The position numbers and the translations under genes are program-made. The notes below the pieces were generated by a model. It worked only from the letters and a program-made list of their open reading frames with translations. It made no database searches and was not told the origin of the DNA. From JAGVSR01 sp964589785 (GTDB lineage Bacteria; Pseudomonadota; Alphaproteobacteria; Rhizobiales; Hyphomicrobiaceae): a stretch of DNA of 64,000 nt. This document shows, one piece after another, positions 25,556 to 34,576 of this stretch. Numbering within the stretch: position 1 is the first letter of the stretch; every line of letters starts with the position of its first letter. The stretch spans positions 496,001 through 560,000 of the forward strand of contig CAZPUQ010000001.1 in the NCBI GenBank assembly GCA_964589785.1, in the 5' to 3' direction.

Positions 25556-26527
25556 TCAGAGCCAGCCCTTGCGGCGGAAATAGAGGAACGGAATGAGGGC
25601 CGCGAGGACCATCAGGGCCAGCGCCATCGGGTAGCCCCACGGCCAGTCGAGCTCCGGCATGGCCTTGAAGTTCATGCCGTAGATCGAGGCAACGAGGGTC
25701 GGCGGCATCAGCATCACGGCCATGACCGAGAACAGCTTGATGATCTGGTTTTGCTCGGTCGAGATCATGCCGAGCGTCGCCTCGAGCAGGAAGCCGATGC
25801 GGTTGGTGAGGAACCGCGTGTGATCCATGAGCGAGAGAATATCGCGCTGGGCGACGTCGATGCGCTGCAGGAGACGCGGATCGAAGCCCCGTTCGCGGGC
25901 GGCGTCCCTGAAGAAGTGCAGCGTGCGGTCGAGCGACGTTGCGCTTTCCAGCACGCGGGCGACGAGATCGCCCTCGTTGCCGGTCTGCTTCAACAGGACG
26001 TCGAGGCGGCGCGAGGCGTCCCGCCGTTGGGTCTTCAGGTTGAAGACATTGTGGGTCAGCTTGTCGACGTCGTCCTGGATGCGCTCGATGACGTCGGCGG
26101 TGCGCTGCACCAGGGCCTCGATCAAGCCGATCATGATGGCGCCGCCGGAGGTGCAGACCACCGCCCCCTTCTCGCCCCGGGCGACGAAGGCCGGGAACGA
26201 ACGCGGCTCCACGTAACGCACGGTCAGGAGGCGATGGTCCTTCAGGATGAAGGTCACCGTCGACGAGACCGGCGGCTGTCCCTCGGGCATGTGGACGATG
26301 AAGGTGGTCATGAACGTGCCGCCGTTCTCCTCGTAGAAGCGGCTCGAGGCCTCGATCTCGCGTGCTTCGTCGCGCGTGGGCACGTCGAGTCCGGTGGCCG
26401 CCTCCACGGTCGCCTCATCCTGCTGCGTCGGATTGACGAGATCGATCCACACCGCGTCCGGTCCGATCGGGCTCTCCGCCGCCTGCCGCACCAGCAGGCC
26501 GTTCCGGCAGTCGTAGACGTTGATCAT
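25556..26527 (-). CDS. corA: CorA-family magnesium/divalent cation channel
   Basis: A 323-residue CorA: a soluble N-terminal domain of about 255 residues with long charged helices, then two C-terminal membrane helices separated by the selectivity motif YGMNF. The family forms pentameric Mg2+ (also Co2+/Ni2+) channels in the inner membrane. The ATG is set by a strong AGGAGGG on its strand; a longer frame 39 bases upstream was rejected. A TTGACA lies about 55 bases upstream at 26578-26583, but no clear -10 follows. Confidence 0.92.
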   Translation of the reverse strand: MINVYDCRNGLLVRQAAESPIGPDAVWIDLVNPTQQDEATVEAATGLDVPTRDEAREIEASSRFYEENGGTFMTTFIVHMPEGQPPVSSTVTFILKDHRLLTVRYVEPRSFPAFVARGEKGAVVCTSGGAIMIGLIEALVQRTADVIERIQDDVDKLTHNVFNLKTQRRDASRRLDVLLKQTGNEGDLVARVLESATSLDRTLHFFRDAARERGFDPRLLQRIDVAQRDILSLMDHTRFLTNRIGFLLEATLGMISTEQNQIIKLFSVMAVMLMPPTLVASIYGMNFKAMPELDWPWGYPMALALMVLAALIPFLYFRRKGWL

Positions 26528-26670
26528 CGCGGGCCCTCCTGGCTCGATCCTGGCCGGATGACGCAAACTCCGGGAACTGTCAATCGCGGCAGCGGCGGAG
26601 TCCGCAGGAACATGCTATGGCATGGCCGTGACACAGGCGCCGGCAAGCGGCAAGCGGCAGGAGCAAACAC

Positions 26671-26979
26671 ATGACGCGGTCCCTGCATGCGGCGGCCCTG
26701 TCCGCCTGCGCGTTTGTGCTGTCAGGTCTCGCCACGGCGGAGGCGGCCATCGTGTGCCGCAACGGCGCCCAGCTCGTCCAGGGCAACCTGCTGACGACGC
26801 CCTATTGTCAGGACAAACTCCTCGCCGATGTCGCGCGCCAGTACGGCATGAAGGTCTCCTTTGCCGAGATCCGCAACAACCCCAACACGAAGCGTCACGT
26901 CTGCGCGTTCGTGGGCCACGACATCCGGGTGAAGCAGACCTGCATCGACGCCAACGTCACCGGCCGCCGGGGATTCTGA
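26671..26979 (+). CDS. Small secreted four-cysteine protein
   Basis: A 102-residue protein with a signal peptide (about 1-25, cleaved near AEAA). The mature part of about 77 residues contains four Cys (IVCRNG, PYCQDK, HVCAFV and QTCIDA), probably two disulfides in the periplasm. No domain is recognised. The gene stands alone, divergent from corA. Confidence 0.65.
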   Translation: MTRSLHAAALSACAFVLSGLATAEAAIVCRNGAQLVQGNLLTTPYCQDKLLADVARQYGMKVSFAEIRNNPNTKRHVCAFVGHDIRVKQTCIDANVTGRRGF

Positions 26980-27486
26980 AACGGCCCCCCACGTCATGGC
27001 CGGGTTCAACCCGGCCATCCAGGGCTGCAGCCGCCAACCGTTGAGCCTGGACTCCTGGATGGCCGCCTCATGGGCGGCCATGACGTTGGGAGCGAAGTTA
27101 TCCCCGCCGCTTATCGCGCACCCTAGACTGGCGCACCTGCATCACTCGGGGGCGCCGTCCGGAGGCGTCTGGATCGCGCGACGCAGGGGCGGGTGCGGGA
27201 GGACCTTCGAGGCTCGACGCGGGCCAACCCTCCCGACTTTATCTCCATACCCCGCGGTAACGCAGGGTCCGGGTGGGGTACCGGTGAAAAGTGGAGGCCG
27301 GCAGGCCTGGGGTAAGAGCGAGCCCAGGCGAAGCCCGTCAAAGCGGGGCGCCGCGGCGCTTCATTCTAGATCCTTGCGGACGACCCGCGGCTCCGCCGCG
27401 CCCCGCTCCCCGAACGGTGTCACCTCCGGTGCGAAGGCACGCGGGGCGCGCGACGTTGGAGATCGTTTGCGCTCATGGCGCAAGCG
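26980..27486. other. Gap with an inverted hairpin-repeat pair, no gene
   Basis: About 500 bases between the small secreted protein gene and the end of meaB. The left part carries a pair of hairpin repeat units in opposite orientation. The rest is GC-rich with no credible reading frame. Confidence 0.5.
26991..27086. repeat. Inverted pair of 33-base palindromic repeat units
   Basis: Arms at 26991-27023 and 27054-27086 are reverse complements except in their loops. Each is itself a hairpin that begins ACGTCATGGCCG and ends GGCCATCCAGG. The GTCATGGCCGG...CCGGCCATCC pattern resembles palindromic repeats common in intergenic DNA of Hyphomicrobiales. Confidence 0.75.
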
Positions 27487-28476
27487 TTATGCCTTGAGGC
27501 CCATGAGGTCCAAAATCTCGTCGACGGCGCGCGTCGGGAAGAGGCGGCCGTCGCGCACGGCGGCCTCGATCTCCGGCAGGCGTGCGGCGACCGCCGGGTT
27601 CGCCTTCACCGCATGCAGCAGGCGGTCGCTCAGCATGTCGCGCATCCACTCCACCGCCTGGCGCCGCCGGCGCTCCGCGAACTCGCCGTTCTCGTGCATC
27701 AGGCGGCGATGCGCGCAGATCTTGTCCCATAGCGCGTCGAGGCCGAGGTTCGTGCGGCCGGAGATGGTGACGACCGGCGGCAGCCATGCGGCCGACTTCG
27801 GCGTGAAGATCGCGATCGCGTTCTGGTACTCGTTCGCCGCGCGCTGGGCCCGGGTGACGTTGTCGCCGTCCGCCTTGTTGATGGCGATCATGTCGGCGAG
27901 CTCGATGATGCCCTTCTTGATGCCTTGCAGGTCGTCGCCGCCGCCGGCGAGCAGGAGCACGAGGAAGAAGTCGACCATGTCGGCGACCGCGACCTCGGAC
28001 TGGCCGACACCGACCGTCTCGACGATGACGACATCGAACCCGGCCGCCTCGAGCAGCACCATGGTCTCACGCGTCTTGCGGGTGACGCCGCCGAGCGTGC
28101 CCGACGTCGGCGAGGGCCGGATGAACGCGTTCGCCAGCGGGGCGAGCTGGCTCATGCGGGTCTTGTCGCCGAGGATCGAGCCGCCGGTGCGCTTGGAGGT
28201 CGGATCGACGGCGAGCACGGCCACCTTGTGGCCGGCGTTGACGAGGTTCGTGCCCAGTTGATCGATCGTCGTCGACTTGCCCACTCCGGGCACGCCCGTG
28301 ATGCCGAGGCGGATGGCTCGCCCCGCGTGGGGCAACAGAAGCTGGAGCAGCTCCTGCGCGGCGGCGTTGTCGGCCGGCTTCGTGCTCTCGATGAGCGTGA
28401 TGGCCCGCGCCAGCGCCGTTCGATCGCCCGCAAGGATGCGGTCCTTGTATTCGGCCGGGGTCGGGATCTGGCGCAT
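27487..28476 (-). CDS. meaB: MeaB/ArgK-type G3E GTPase, chaperone of methylmalonyl-CoA mutase
   Basis: A 329-residue MeaB: P-loop GVPGVGKST at 61-69, a DPTSKRTGGSILGDKTRM segment, Walker-B-like ETVGVGQSE and base-specificity NKADGD. It loads and protects adenosylcobalamin on methylmalonyl-CoA mutase or a related mutase. No mutase gene lies within the window. The ATG giving MRQIPTPAEY starts the family-like sequence; the frame stays open upstream but in unrelated, antisense-like sequence. Confidence 0.93.
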   Translation of the reverse strand: MRQIPTPAEYKDRILAGDRTALARAITLIESTKPADNAAAQELLQLLLPHAGRAIRLGITGVPGVGKSTTIDQLGTNLVNAGHKVAVLAVDPTSKRTGGSILGDKTRMSQLAPLANAFIRPSPTSGTLGGVTRKTRETMVLLEAAGFDVVIVETVGVGQSEVAVADMVDFFLVLLLAGGGDDLQGIKKGIIELADMIAINKADGDNVTRAQRAANEYQNAIAIFTPKSAAWLPPVVTISGRTNLGLDALWDKICAHRRLMHENGEFAERRRRQAVEWMRDMLSDRLLHAVKANPAVAARLPEIEAAVRDGRLFPTRAVDEILDLMGLKA

Positions 28477-28732
28477 CGGGAGAGTCTTCCACAGGGCGGG
28501 GAGGGACGTGCAACCCGGCGCGGCCGCCGGAGACGCGGACCATGTGCAGGATTTCCGCGCCCGGCAAGAGGACAGGGTGCGCCACGCCGCCGTTTTCCTC
28601 GGTGGGCGCAATGCCCTTGTCCGGTCGCCTTTGCCGGCTCCAATCGCCCGCACCGAGTACGATTGGCGCGCTTTGCCCAGGCGGACTAGACTGGTTTTGG
28701 CGACGAATGGGGAAGAGCGGGGGGACGGGGCT

Positions 28733-30361
28733 ATGACGGAACTGCCAGAGCTCATTCGCATGGCGCTCGTCGGCGTGGCGCTGCTGGTGCTGTTCCTCTT
28801 CGCGTGGAGCGCGACGGGGGCCATGCCCAAGCTCGCCCGGGCGCTGGCGCGGCTGTGCCTCGTGGCGCTCGCGGTCTTGCCTGTGGCGCTCATCGTTCTG
28901 ACCACCGGGCTCGGGACGGTCGATCGGGCCGCGCGCGCACCCGACGAGGTTTGGCCCAAGGCCGCCGAGCCGGTGCCGGAGGCGAGGCCTCCCGTCGCGA
29001 CACCGTCGCCCGGGCCGCCGCCGAAGAAGGCTGCGGAGGCCAGGCCCGCGGAGCCGCTCGACGACGTCGCGCCCGAGACGGCCACGGAAGCCGAGCCTGC
29101 CGCGGGGGCTCCGGCGGTCGAAGAGGCGGCGCCCGACGCGGCTCCTTCCGTCGCGGAGGCGCCACCCGAGCGGGACGAGGTGCCCGCGCGCGGCCTCGAG
29201 TCGGGCCCGCCCGATCTCGGACGCGGCTCCGGCGCGCCGGCTCCGTCGGCGGCGGCACCGCCTCCACCTCCGCCACCGCCTTCACCTGCGCCGCCCCCGG
29301 CCGGCGGCTCGGCCGCGGAGAAGAAGGAGGGCTTCGACATCGTGCCCGTCTACTTCGGGACCGACCGTGCCGAGGCCTCGACGGAGAAGCGGCTCGACTT
29401 CGGCGCCAACCGCGGCCGCAAGCTCACGCTCGGCCAGGCGCTCGTCACCGTGCCGAAGTCGCATATCCAGCCGACGGTAGAGCGCCCGTGGGTGATCCGC
29501 ATCCCTTATTTCGACATCACGCTCTATGCCGAGGAGGAGGACCCCGACAAGCACTTCACCATGAAGGAGCTGAAGGCCCAGACGCGCGAGGAACTCCTAG
29601 CCCTCGTGCGGGCGCGGCTGGCGAAGTCGGAGCGCTTCAAGGATCACGCGATCGTCTTCGTCCACGGCTACAACACGACCTTCGACAACGGCGTCTACCG
29701 CACGGCGCAGATCGCCTACGATCTGAAGTTCGACGGCGCGCCGTTCCTTTATAGCTGGCCCTCCGGCGGAGGGCTTGCGAGCTACACCTACGATCGCGAA
29801 AGCGCCGGGCAGGCCGTGCCGTTCATGCGCGAGTTCCTCGATCTCGTCATCAAGGAGACGGGCGCCAAGGTCGTCTCCGTCATCGCGCACAGCATGGGCA
29901 ATCAGCCGACGCTCCAGGTGCTGAAGGACATCAAGGCGTCGTCGCCGCCCGGCGTCGTCATCAGCCAGATCATCCTCGCCGCGCCCGACGTGGACCGCGA
30001 CAACTTCGAGAACATCGCCAAGGAGATCCAGGGGCTGGCGAAGGGCATCACGCTCTATGCGGCGGCCAACGACGTGGCGCTCTCCGCGTCGCGCCGGTTC
30101 CACGGCGGCGTGCCGCGCGCCGGCGACGTGCCGACGGGCGGGCCGCTCGTGCTTCCCGGCGTCGATACGATCGACGTCACGGCGGTGTCGACCGACAGCT
30201 TTGGCCTCAACCACTCGGGATATGCCGAAAACAACGCGCTTCTGAACGATCTCCAGCTCCTCATCCAGACCGGGGAGCGGCCGCCCGAGAAGCGTATTCC
30301 CCTGCTCGAGAAGATCGGCACCGCAGCGGGAGACTACTGGCGCTACCCCGCGGCGCGGTGA
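28733..30361 (+). CDS. Membrane-anchored DUF900-type alpha/beta hydrolase
   Basis: A 542-residue protein: two N-terminal membrane helices (about 8-25 and 38-60), a Pro/Ala/Glu-rich linker (about 65-200) with an eight-proline run, and a C-terminal alpha/beta-hydrolase domain (about 210-530). That domain has IVFVHGYNTTFDNG, the nucleophile elbow IAHSMGNQP, APDVDRDNF and a late His in GLNHSGYAENN, matching DUF900 proteins (predicted esterases of unknown substrate). The elbow is A-H-S-M-G rather than G-x-S-x-G, as is common in this family. The ATG follows GGGGACGGGG. The catalytic domain likely faces the periplasm. Confidence 0.82.
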   Translation: MTELPELIRMALVGVALLVLFLFAWSATGAMPKLARALARLCLVALAVLPVALIVLTTGLGTVDRAARAPDEVWPKAAEPVPEARPPVATPSPGPPPKKAAEARPAEPLDDVAPETATEAEPAAGAPAVEEAAPDAAPSVAEAPPERDEVPARGLESGPPDLGRGSGAPAPSAAAPPPPPPPPSPAPPPAGGSAAEKKEGFDIVPVYFGTDRAEASTEKRLDFGANRGRKLTLGQALVTVPKSHIQPTVERPWVIRIPYFDITLYAEEEDPDKHFTMKELKAQTREELLALVRARLAKSERFKDHAIVFVHGYNTTFDNGVYRTAQIAYDLKFDGAPFLYSWPSGGGLASYTYDRESAGQAVPFMREFLDLVIKETGAKVVSVIAHSMGNQPTLQVLKDIKASSPPGVVISQIILAAPDVDRDNFENIAKEIQGLAKGITLYAAANDVALSASRRFHGGVPRAGDVPTGGPLVLPGVDTIDVTAVSTDSFGLNHSGYAENNALLNDLQLLIQTGERPPEKRIPLLEKIGTAAGDYWRYPAAR

Positions 30362-30388
30362 GGCCGGCCCGACCCATAACGTCCCACC

Positions 30389-30403
30389 TTAACGAGGCGT
30401 TAA
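30389..30403 (+). promoter_or_regulatory. Perfect CtrA box
   Basis: TTAA-N7-TTAA without mismatch, about 50 bases before the start of the 151-residue secreted protein gene. It is the only perfect match I noticed in the window. Confidence 0.68.
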
Positions 30404-30453
30404 GCGACGTCCCGTAGCGTGACGCTCTTCGCCAAGCCAGAGGAGCGAACGGC

Positions 30454-30909
30454 ATGTCGCGCGCCATGAAGATCGTTCTCTTTGCGGCGGGCTTTCTCGC
30501 GGCGACGGGGATCGAAGCCGCGCGGGCCGCGGAAGCCTTTCTCTGCGCGGACGGGCGCATCGTCCACGTTCCCTTCGGCAAGCTCGAGGAGATGAAGCGG
30601 ACCGACGCCTGCATTGCCTCCTACTTCGGCCTCACGATCGCACCGGCGCCCGGCTCGTCCGCGTCGCCACGCGCCGAACCTGTGACACCCGCGTCCTCGG
30701 TTCCGGCGCCCGCTCGTCCTGCTGCGGCTCCGGCCGTGGCCCTGCGTCGCCTCGATCCACAAGAGCCGCCGTCCACGCGTCCGCTGAAACCCCGTGTCGT
30801 GGCCGACGTCGGCCGGCCCGTCCGGGCTGCGGACGGCACCGACTTTCGCAACGTCGTCATCCTCAACGCGGCCGACGGCGCGCCCGGAATCTACCGCCAC
30901 GAGCGCTGA
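30454..30909 (+). CDS. Secreted protein of unknown function, candidate CtrA target
   Basis: A 151-residue protein with a signal peptide (about 1-26), a short N-terminal domain with two Cys (FLCADGRIVHVPFGK and DACIASYFGL) and a Pro/Ala-rich remainder (about 65-120). No domain is recognised. The two Cys could form one disulfide. A perfect CtrA box lies just upstream, so it may be cell-cycle controlled. The repeat-rich DUF2314 gene follows on the same strand. Confidence 0.62.
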   Translation: MSRAMKIVLFAAGFLAATGIEAARAAEAFLCADGRIVHVPFGKLEEMKRTDACIASYFGLTIAPAPGSSASPRAEPVTPASSVPAPARPAAAPAVALRRLDPQEPPSTRPLKPRVVADVGRPVRAADGTDFRNVVILNAADGAPGIYRHER

Positions 30910-31013
30910 GCTTGATCGGCCCTGATCCAGGTTGGACAGCTCATAAGGGTTTCGTTTACCCGCGTTTGCGATGGTGACGGACCATCTCGTAGTTCCTTCG
31001 TAAGGCGGTTCCC

Positions 31014-32750
31014 ATGTTCAAACTCGTGCTTTCGCGCACCCTCGCCGGCGTAGCCGTCGTCGCGGGTCTCGCGGTCGTGGCCGTGCCCGCAGAGGCCGTT
31101 GCGGGCGATGATCTCGCGGCAGACGGGGAACGGAGCGCTCGTTCCGGGGCACGGTCGGGAGAGAAGGCGCCGCCGATCATCGACGAGGCCGTTGACGCCG
31201 AGATCGAGCCGCCGGGTGCGAGCGAGGAGCGCAGCGGCGGGCGGGCCGCCGAGGAGCGCGCCGCGCCCTCGCGAGCCGAGGCGCCGTCCGGAGGATCGCC
31301 GCAGAAGCCGGAACCGGCTCCCGCCTCCGCCAAGGGCGATCTCGGCAAGCTGTTCGGCAGCCCCGCCGACAAGAAATCCGCTCCGAGCCCGATGCTGGAG
31401 CAGCGGGGTGCGGACTACTACGACCGTCGCGCCGAAGAGCTTCTGAAGAAGGACGGCCGGCGGCGAGCCGTCGAGCTCCATCCGCTGATGCAGGCCCACC
31501 CCGACAGCTACGTCGTGGTCTGCACCGCCGGCTGCCGGAGCAGCGACGGCCCGGCGATCGTGAGCATGCATCCGAAGCCGGCAGCAACCCCGGCCCCGGC
31601 TCCGTCGGACGCGAAAGGTCCCGCCGTTATCAGTTGCCTCGGGGGATGCCCGGCCGGCGGCACAGGCTCGTTCGTCAGCATTCCGTCGCCGGCTTCGGGA
31701 GGTGCGGCCGTCGCCGCGACCGTGGGCGAGTGGCTGACGACGGTTGCCCAGGTCCCCGCCGGTGCCGGCGAGCCGAAGCCGCAATCCGTCGCCGGGTCCG
31801 GCGCGTGGATGAAGAAGATCAACAGCGAGCGCGACAGCGCGGCCAAGCCGGCCGCCGCCGAGGCGCCGAAGGTTACCGTCGAGGCTCCGAAGCCCGCTCC
31901 CGCCGCTCCGGCCTCCGCGGCGCCGGTCAAGGTAGAAGCGAAGCCCGACAGCCCGCCCGTTGTCGCCGCCGTTGAAGCGCCGAAAGTCACGGCCGTCGAG
32001 ACGCCAAAGCCAGTGCCTGCCGTCCCCGCCGCGGCGGCGCAGGTTAAGGTGGAGGCGAAGGCTGAGAGCAAGCCCGTCGTCGCCGCCGCCGAAGCGCCGA
32101 AGGTCGCTGCCGTCGAAGCGCCGAAGCCCGCTCCTGTCGCACCGGCCCCCGCGAAGCTGGAGGCGAAGGCGGAGAGCAAGCCCGTCGTCGTCGCCGCCGA
32201 AGCGCCGAAGTCCGTGGCCCCTGCGGCTCCCGCCGTTGCTGCGCCCGTGAGCGAGACGAAACCCGGCGCCGAGACTGTGATCGCCGCCGTCGAAGTCCCC
32301 AAGCCCGCCGTCCCGCCGGCGCCTGCGGTCGCCGCACCGCCGGCCGAGACGGTCATCTCGGTCCTCTCCGAGGACAAGGAGATGAACGCGGCCATCGAGA
32401 AGGCTCGGGGCTCGCTCGCCACCTTCTGGTCGAGCTACGACGCGGCGGCCGCCGGCGAAACGGATCACGCGCTGAAGGTCGCGATCAGCGGCAACGGCAG
32501 CACCGAGCACTTCTGGCTGACGCGCATCAAGCGCGACGGCGGCAAGCTCTCCGGCCTCATCAGCAACCAGCCGCAGAGCGTCAAGACCGTGAAGATGGGC
32601 GAGCGCTACGTGTTCACGCCCGAGATGATCTCGGACTGGACGTTCAAGCGCAACGGCAAGCTCGTCGGCAACGAGACGATGCGCGTTCTCCTGCCGCGCA
32701 TGCCGGAGGAGCAGGCAGCCGTCTACCGGCAGATGTACGAACGTCCCTGA
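31014..32750 (+). CDS. Secreted Ala/Pro/Lys repeat protein with C-terminal DUF2314 domain
   Basis: A 578-residue exported protein: signal peptide (about 1-30), a low-complexity region, a middle part with two similar CxxGC motifs (Cys170/174 in CTAGC and Cys208/212 in CLGGC, each followed by an (I/V)S segment), a repeat region (about 280-440) of imperfect 36-39-residue units with EAPKV, PKPxP and EAKAESKP blocks, and a C-terminal DUF2314 domain (about 452-576; MNAAIEKARGSLATFW, HFWLTRIKRDGGKLSGLI). The repeat region should be extended and wall-spanning. The role of DUF2314 is unknown. Confidence 0.72.
   Translation: MFKLVLSRTLAGVAVVAGLAVVAVPAEAVAGDDLAADGERSARSGARSGEKAPPIIDEAVDAEIEPPGASEERSGGRAAEERAAPSRAEAPSGGSPQKPEPAPASAKGDLGKLFGSPADKKSAPSPMLEQRGADYYDRRAEELLKKDGRRRAVELHPLMQAHPDSYVVVCTAGCRSSDGPAIVSMHPKPAATPAPAPSDAKGPAVISCLGGCPAGGTGSFVSIPSPASGGAAVAATVGEWLTTVAQVPAGAGEPKPQSVAGSGAWMKKINSERDSAAKPAAAEAPKVTVEAPKPAPAAPASAAPVKVEAKPDSPPVVAAVEAPKVTAVETPKPVPAVPAAAAQVKVEAKAESKPVVAAAEAPKVAAVEAPKPAPVAPAPAKLEAKAESKPVVVAAEAPKSVAPAAPAVAAPVSETKPGAETVIAAVEVPKPAVPPAPAVAAPPAETVISVLSEDKEMNAAIEKARGSLATFWSSYDAAAAGETDHALKVAISGNGSTEHFWLTRIKRDGGKLSGLISNQPQSVKTVKMGERYVFTPEMISDWTFKRNGKLVGNETMRVLLPRMPEEQAAVYRQMYERP
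31855..32340 (+). repeat. Imperfect tandem repeats inside the DUF2314 gene
   Basis: About four to five coding units of 108-117 bases, each encoding variants of an EAPKV...PKPxP...KVEAKAESKP pattern. The last units are more divergent. Units this similar can gain or lose copies by slippage. Confidence 0.65.
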
Positions 32751-32773
32751 CGCGCAAGAAAACGTGCCCCCAC

Positions 32774-32806
32774 AGCGGCGCCCGCGGTCAACCCGCGAGC
32801 GCCGCT
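32774..32806 (-). terminator. Hairpin at the end of the HIT gene
   Basis: AGCGGCGC pairs with GCGCCGCT and an inner CGCGG/CCGCG extends the stem; the HIT stop codon lies in the hairpin. It also separates the convergent DUF2314 gene. Confidence 0.55.
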
Positions 32807-33207
32807 TTCAGCTTGGCTGCATGGTCGGCGAGCACGGCGCCCTCCTCCATGCGGCCCGAGTGGGCCTTGAGCGGCACGCCGTCGTGGCGCGGGATCACAT
32901 GGACGTGGAGGTGATAGACCGTCTGGCCGGCGGACGCCTCGTTGAACTGCATGATGGTAATGCCGTCGGCGGCGAACGCCGTCTTCGCCGCCTTGGCGAT
33001 GCGCTGCACGACGGGTACGAGCCTGGCGAGGACGGCAGGGTCCGCGTCGAGCAGGTTGCGTGACGGCGCCTTGGGCACGACGAGGGTGTGGCCCGTCGCC
33101 TGGGGCATGACGTCCATGAAGGCGACGACGTCCTCGTCCTCGTAGACCTTGTGGCACGGGATCTCGCCGCGCAGGATCTTGGCGAAGATGTTGCCGCTGT
33201 CGTACAT
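32788..33207 (-). CDS. HIT-family nucleotide-binding hydrolase
   Basis: A 139-residue HINT-like protein. The histidine triad HLHVHVIP is near residues 99-106, and the N-terminal IFAKILRGEIPCHKVYEDED and MPQATGHTLVVPK segments are typical. The family hydrolyses AMP-linked small molecules such as adenosine phosphoramidates. It is the last gene in a possible ridA-GDPD-GNAT-HIT transcript. Confidence 0.92.
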   Translation of the reverse strand: MYDSGNIFAKILRGEIPCHKVYEDEDVVAFMDVMPQATGHTLVVPKAPSRNLLDADPAVLARLVPVVQRIAKAAKTAFAADGITIMQFNEASAGQTVYHLHVHVIPRHDGVPLKAHSGRMEEGAVLADHAAKLKAALAG

Positions 33208-33275
33208 GCGCGTTCTCCTCGGTCCGTACTCCGGGCTGCGTGTTAGGGGAGCGGGGCCGTCGCCGTCAAGGCACC

Positions 33276-34460
33276 TCAGTCCTGCTCCGCGGCCAGCGCC
33301 TTGCGATAGGGGGCGTATTCGGCGAGCAGCCGGTTGCTCTCCTCCACCGCGCGCCGCTCCTCGGCGAGATACCGCGCCACGGCCGCCGCAAGGCGCGGAT
33401 CGGCGAACCAGTGCGCGGAGTAGGTCGTGACGGGATCATAGCCGCGCGCGAGCTTGTGCTCCCCTTGCGCGCCGGCCTCGATGCGCGCGAGCCGGTGCGC
33501 GATGGCGTAGTCGATGGCGCGGTAGTAGCACAGCTCGAAGTGCAGGTAGGGGATGGGCTCGACCGAGCCCCAGTAGCGGCCGTAGAGGCAGTCGCCGCCG
33601 ATCAGATGCAGCGCCCCGGCGACGCGCCGCCTCCCGCGCCGGGCGAAGACGAGAAGGCAGTGCTCGGCCATCGTGCGGCCGAGCTGCAGGAAGAACGCGC
33701 GGTTCAAGTAGGGGTGCCCCCATTTGCGCGCGCCCGTGTCCATGTAGAAGGCATACATGTCGTTCCAGTGCGCTTCGGTGATCTCGCCTCCCGTCACGGT
33801 ATCGACCTCCACGCCGTCCGCCAGCGCCAGAGCCCGCTCCCGGCGCACCATCTTGCGCTTGCGGGAGGCGAGGCTCGCCAGGAAGTCGTCGAACGTGGCG
33901 TAGCCCCGGTTCGTCCAGTGGAACTGCTGCCCCGTGCGCTGGAGCAGGCCGATCTCTCCGAGACGCTGCCATTCCTCGTGCGTAGGAAAGGTGACGTGCA
34001 GCGAGGAGGCACCGATGTCGCCGGCAAGGGTGACGGCCGCGGAGATGAGCGTCCGCTCGGCCGTGTCGCGGTCGGTGTCCGGCGCGGTCAGGAGACGGGG
34101 GCCCGGCACAGGCGTGAACGGCACCGCGACCTGGAGCTTGGGATAGTAACGGCCGCCGGCGCGGTGGCAGGCGTCGGCGAAGGCGTGGTCGAAGACGTAC
34201 TCGCCGCGGCTGTGCGCCTTTACATAGAGCGGCATGAGGGCGTCGATGCCGCCGCCGGGCCGCGTGACGACAAGGTGCTGCGGTACCCACCCCGGCTTCG
34301 GCCCCGTTGCGCCTGACGCTTCAAGGGACGCCAGGAACGCGTGTGCGACAAAGGGATTGAAGTGCCGGGGATCGGGATTGGCGAGGCGGTCCCACGCCGC
34401 CGCCGGAATATCGGCGATGCGGGATGACACCTTCACCTCTCTGGTGCCGCCGTCGTCCAT
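33276..34460 (-). CDS. DUF482/COG3146-type GNAT protein
   Basis: A 394-residue GNAT-superfamily protein of the DUF482 (peptidogalycan-recognition) type. It carries NPFVAHAFLASLEASGATG, LPLY-like MPLYVKAHSRGEYVFDHAFADA and the YGRYWGSVEPIPYLHFELCYYRAIDYAI core, all characteristic. The double GNAT fold resembles FemAB enzymes; activity is unknown. The start is uncertain: this ATG fits the conserved region, while an in-frame GTG 57 bases upstream is possible. Confidence 0.85.
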   Translation of the reverse strand: MDDGGTREVKVSSRIADIPAAAWDRLANPDPRHFNPFVAHAFLASLEASGATGPKPGWVPQHLVVTRPGGGIDALMPLYVKAHSRGEYVFDHAFADACHRAGGRYYPKLQVAVPFTPVPGPRLLTAPDTDRDTAERTLISAAVTLAGDIGASSLHVTFPTHEEWQRLGEIGLLQRTGQQFHWTNRGYATFDDFLASLASRKRKMVRRERALALADGVEVDTVTGGEITEAHWNDMYAFYMDTGARKWGHPYLNRAFFLQLGRTMAEHCLLVFARRGRRRVAGALHLIGGDCLYGRYWGSVEPIPYLHFELCYYRAIDYAIAHRLARIEAGAQGEHKLARGYDPVTTYSAHWFADPRLAAAVARYLAEERRAVEESNRLLAEYAPYRKALAAEQD

Positions 34461-34576
34461 CCGTTGGTCTCGCGCTGGGCCTTGCCTATATGTAGCGTCT
34501 CGCAGCGATCCGGCCACCTGCGCTGGACGTGCCGGCCCGCCTGGACATGGTCTCGTTGCGCGGGCGTCACCTTCGC

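Noticed and set aside
27487..29340. A 617-residue fused protein including meaB
   Set aside because: The N-terminal 288 residues are the antisense of the Pro/Ala-rich hydrolase gene; the family-like sequence starts at the Met of MRQIPTPAEY.
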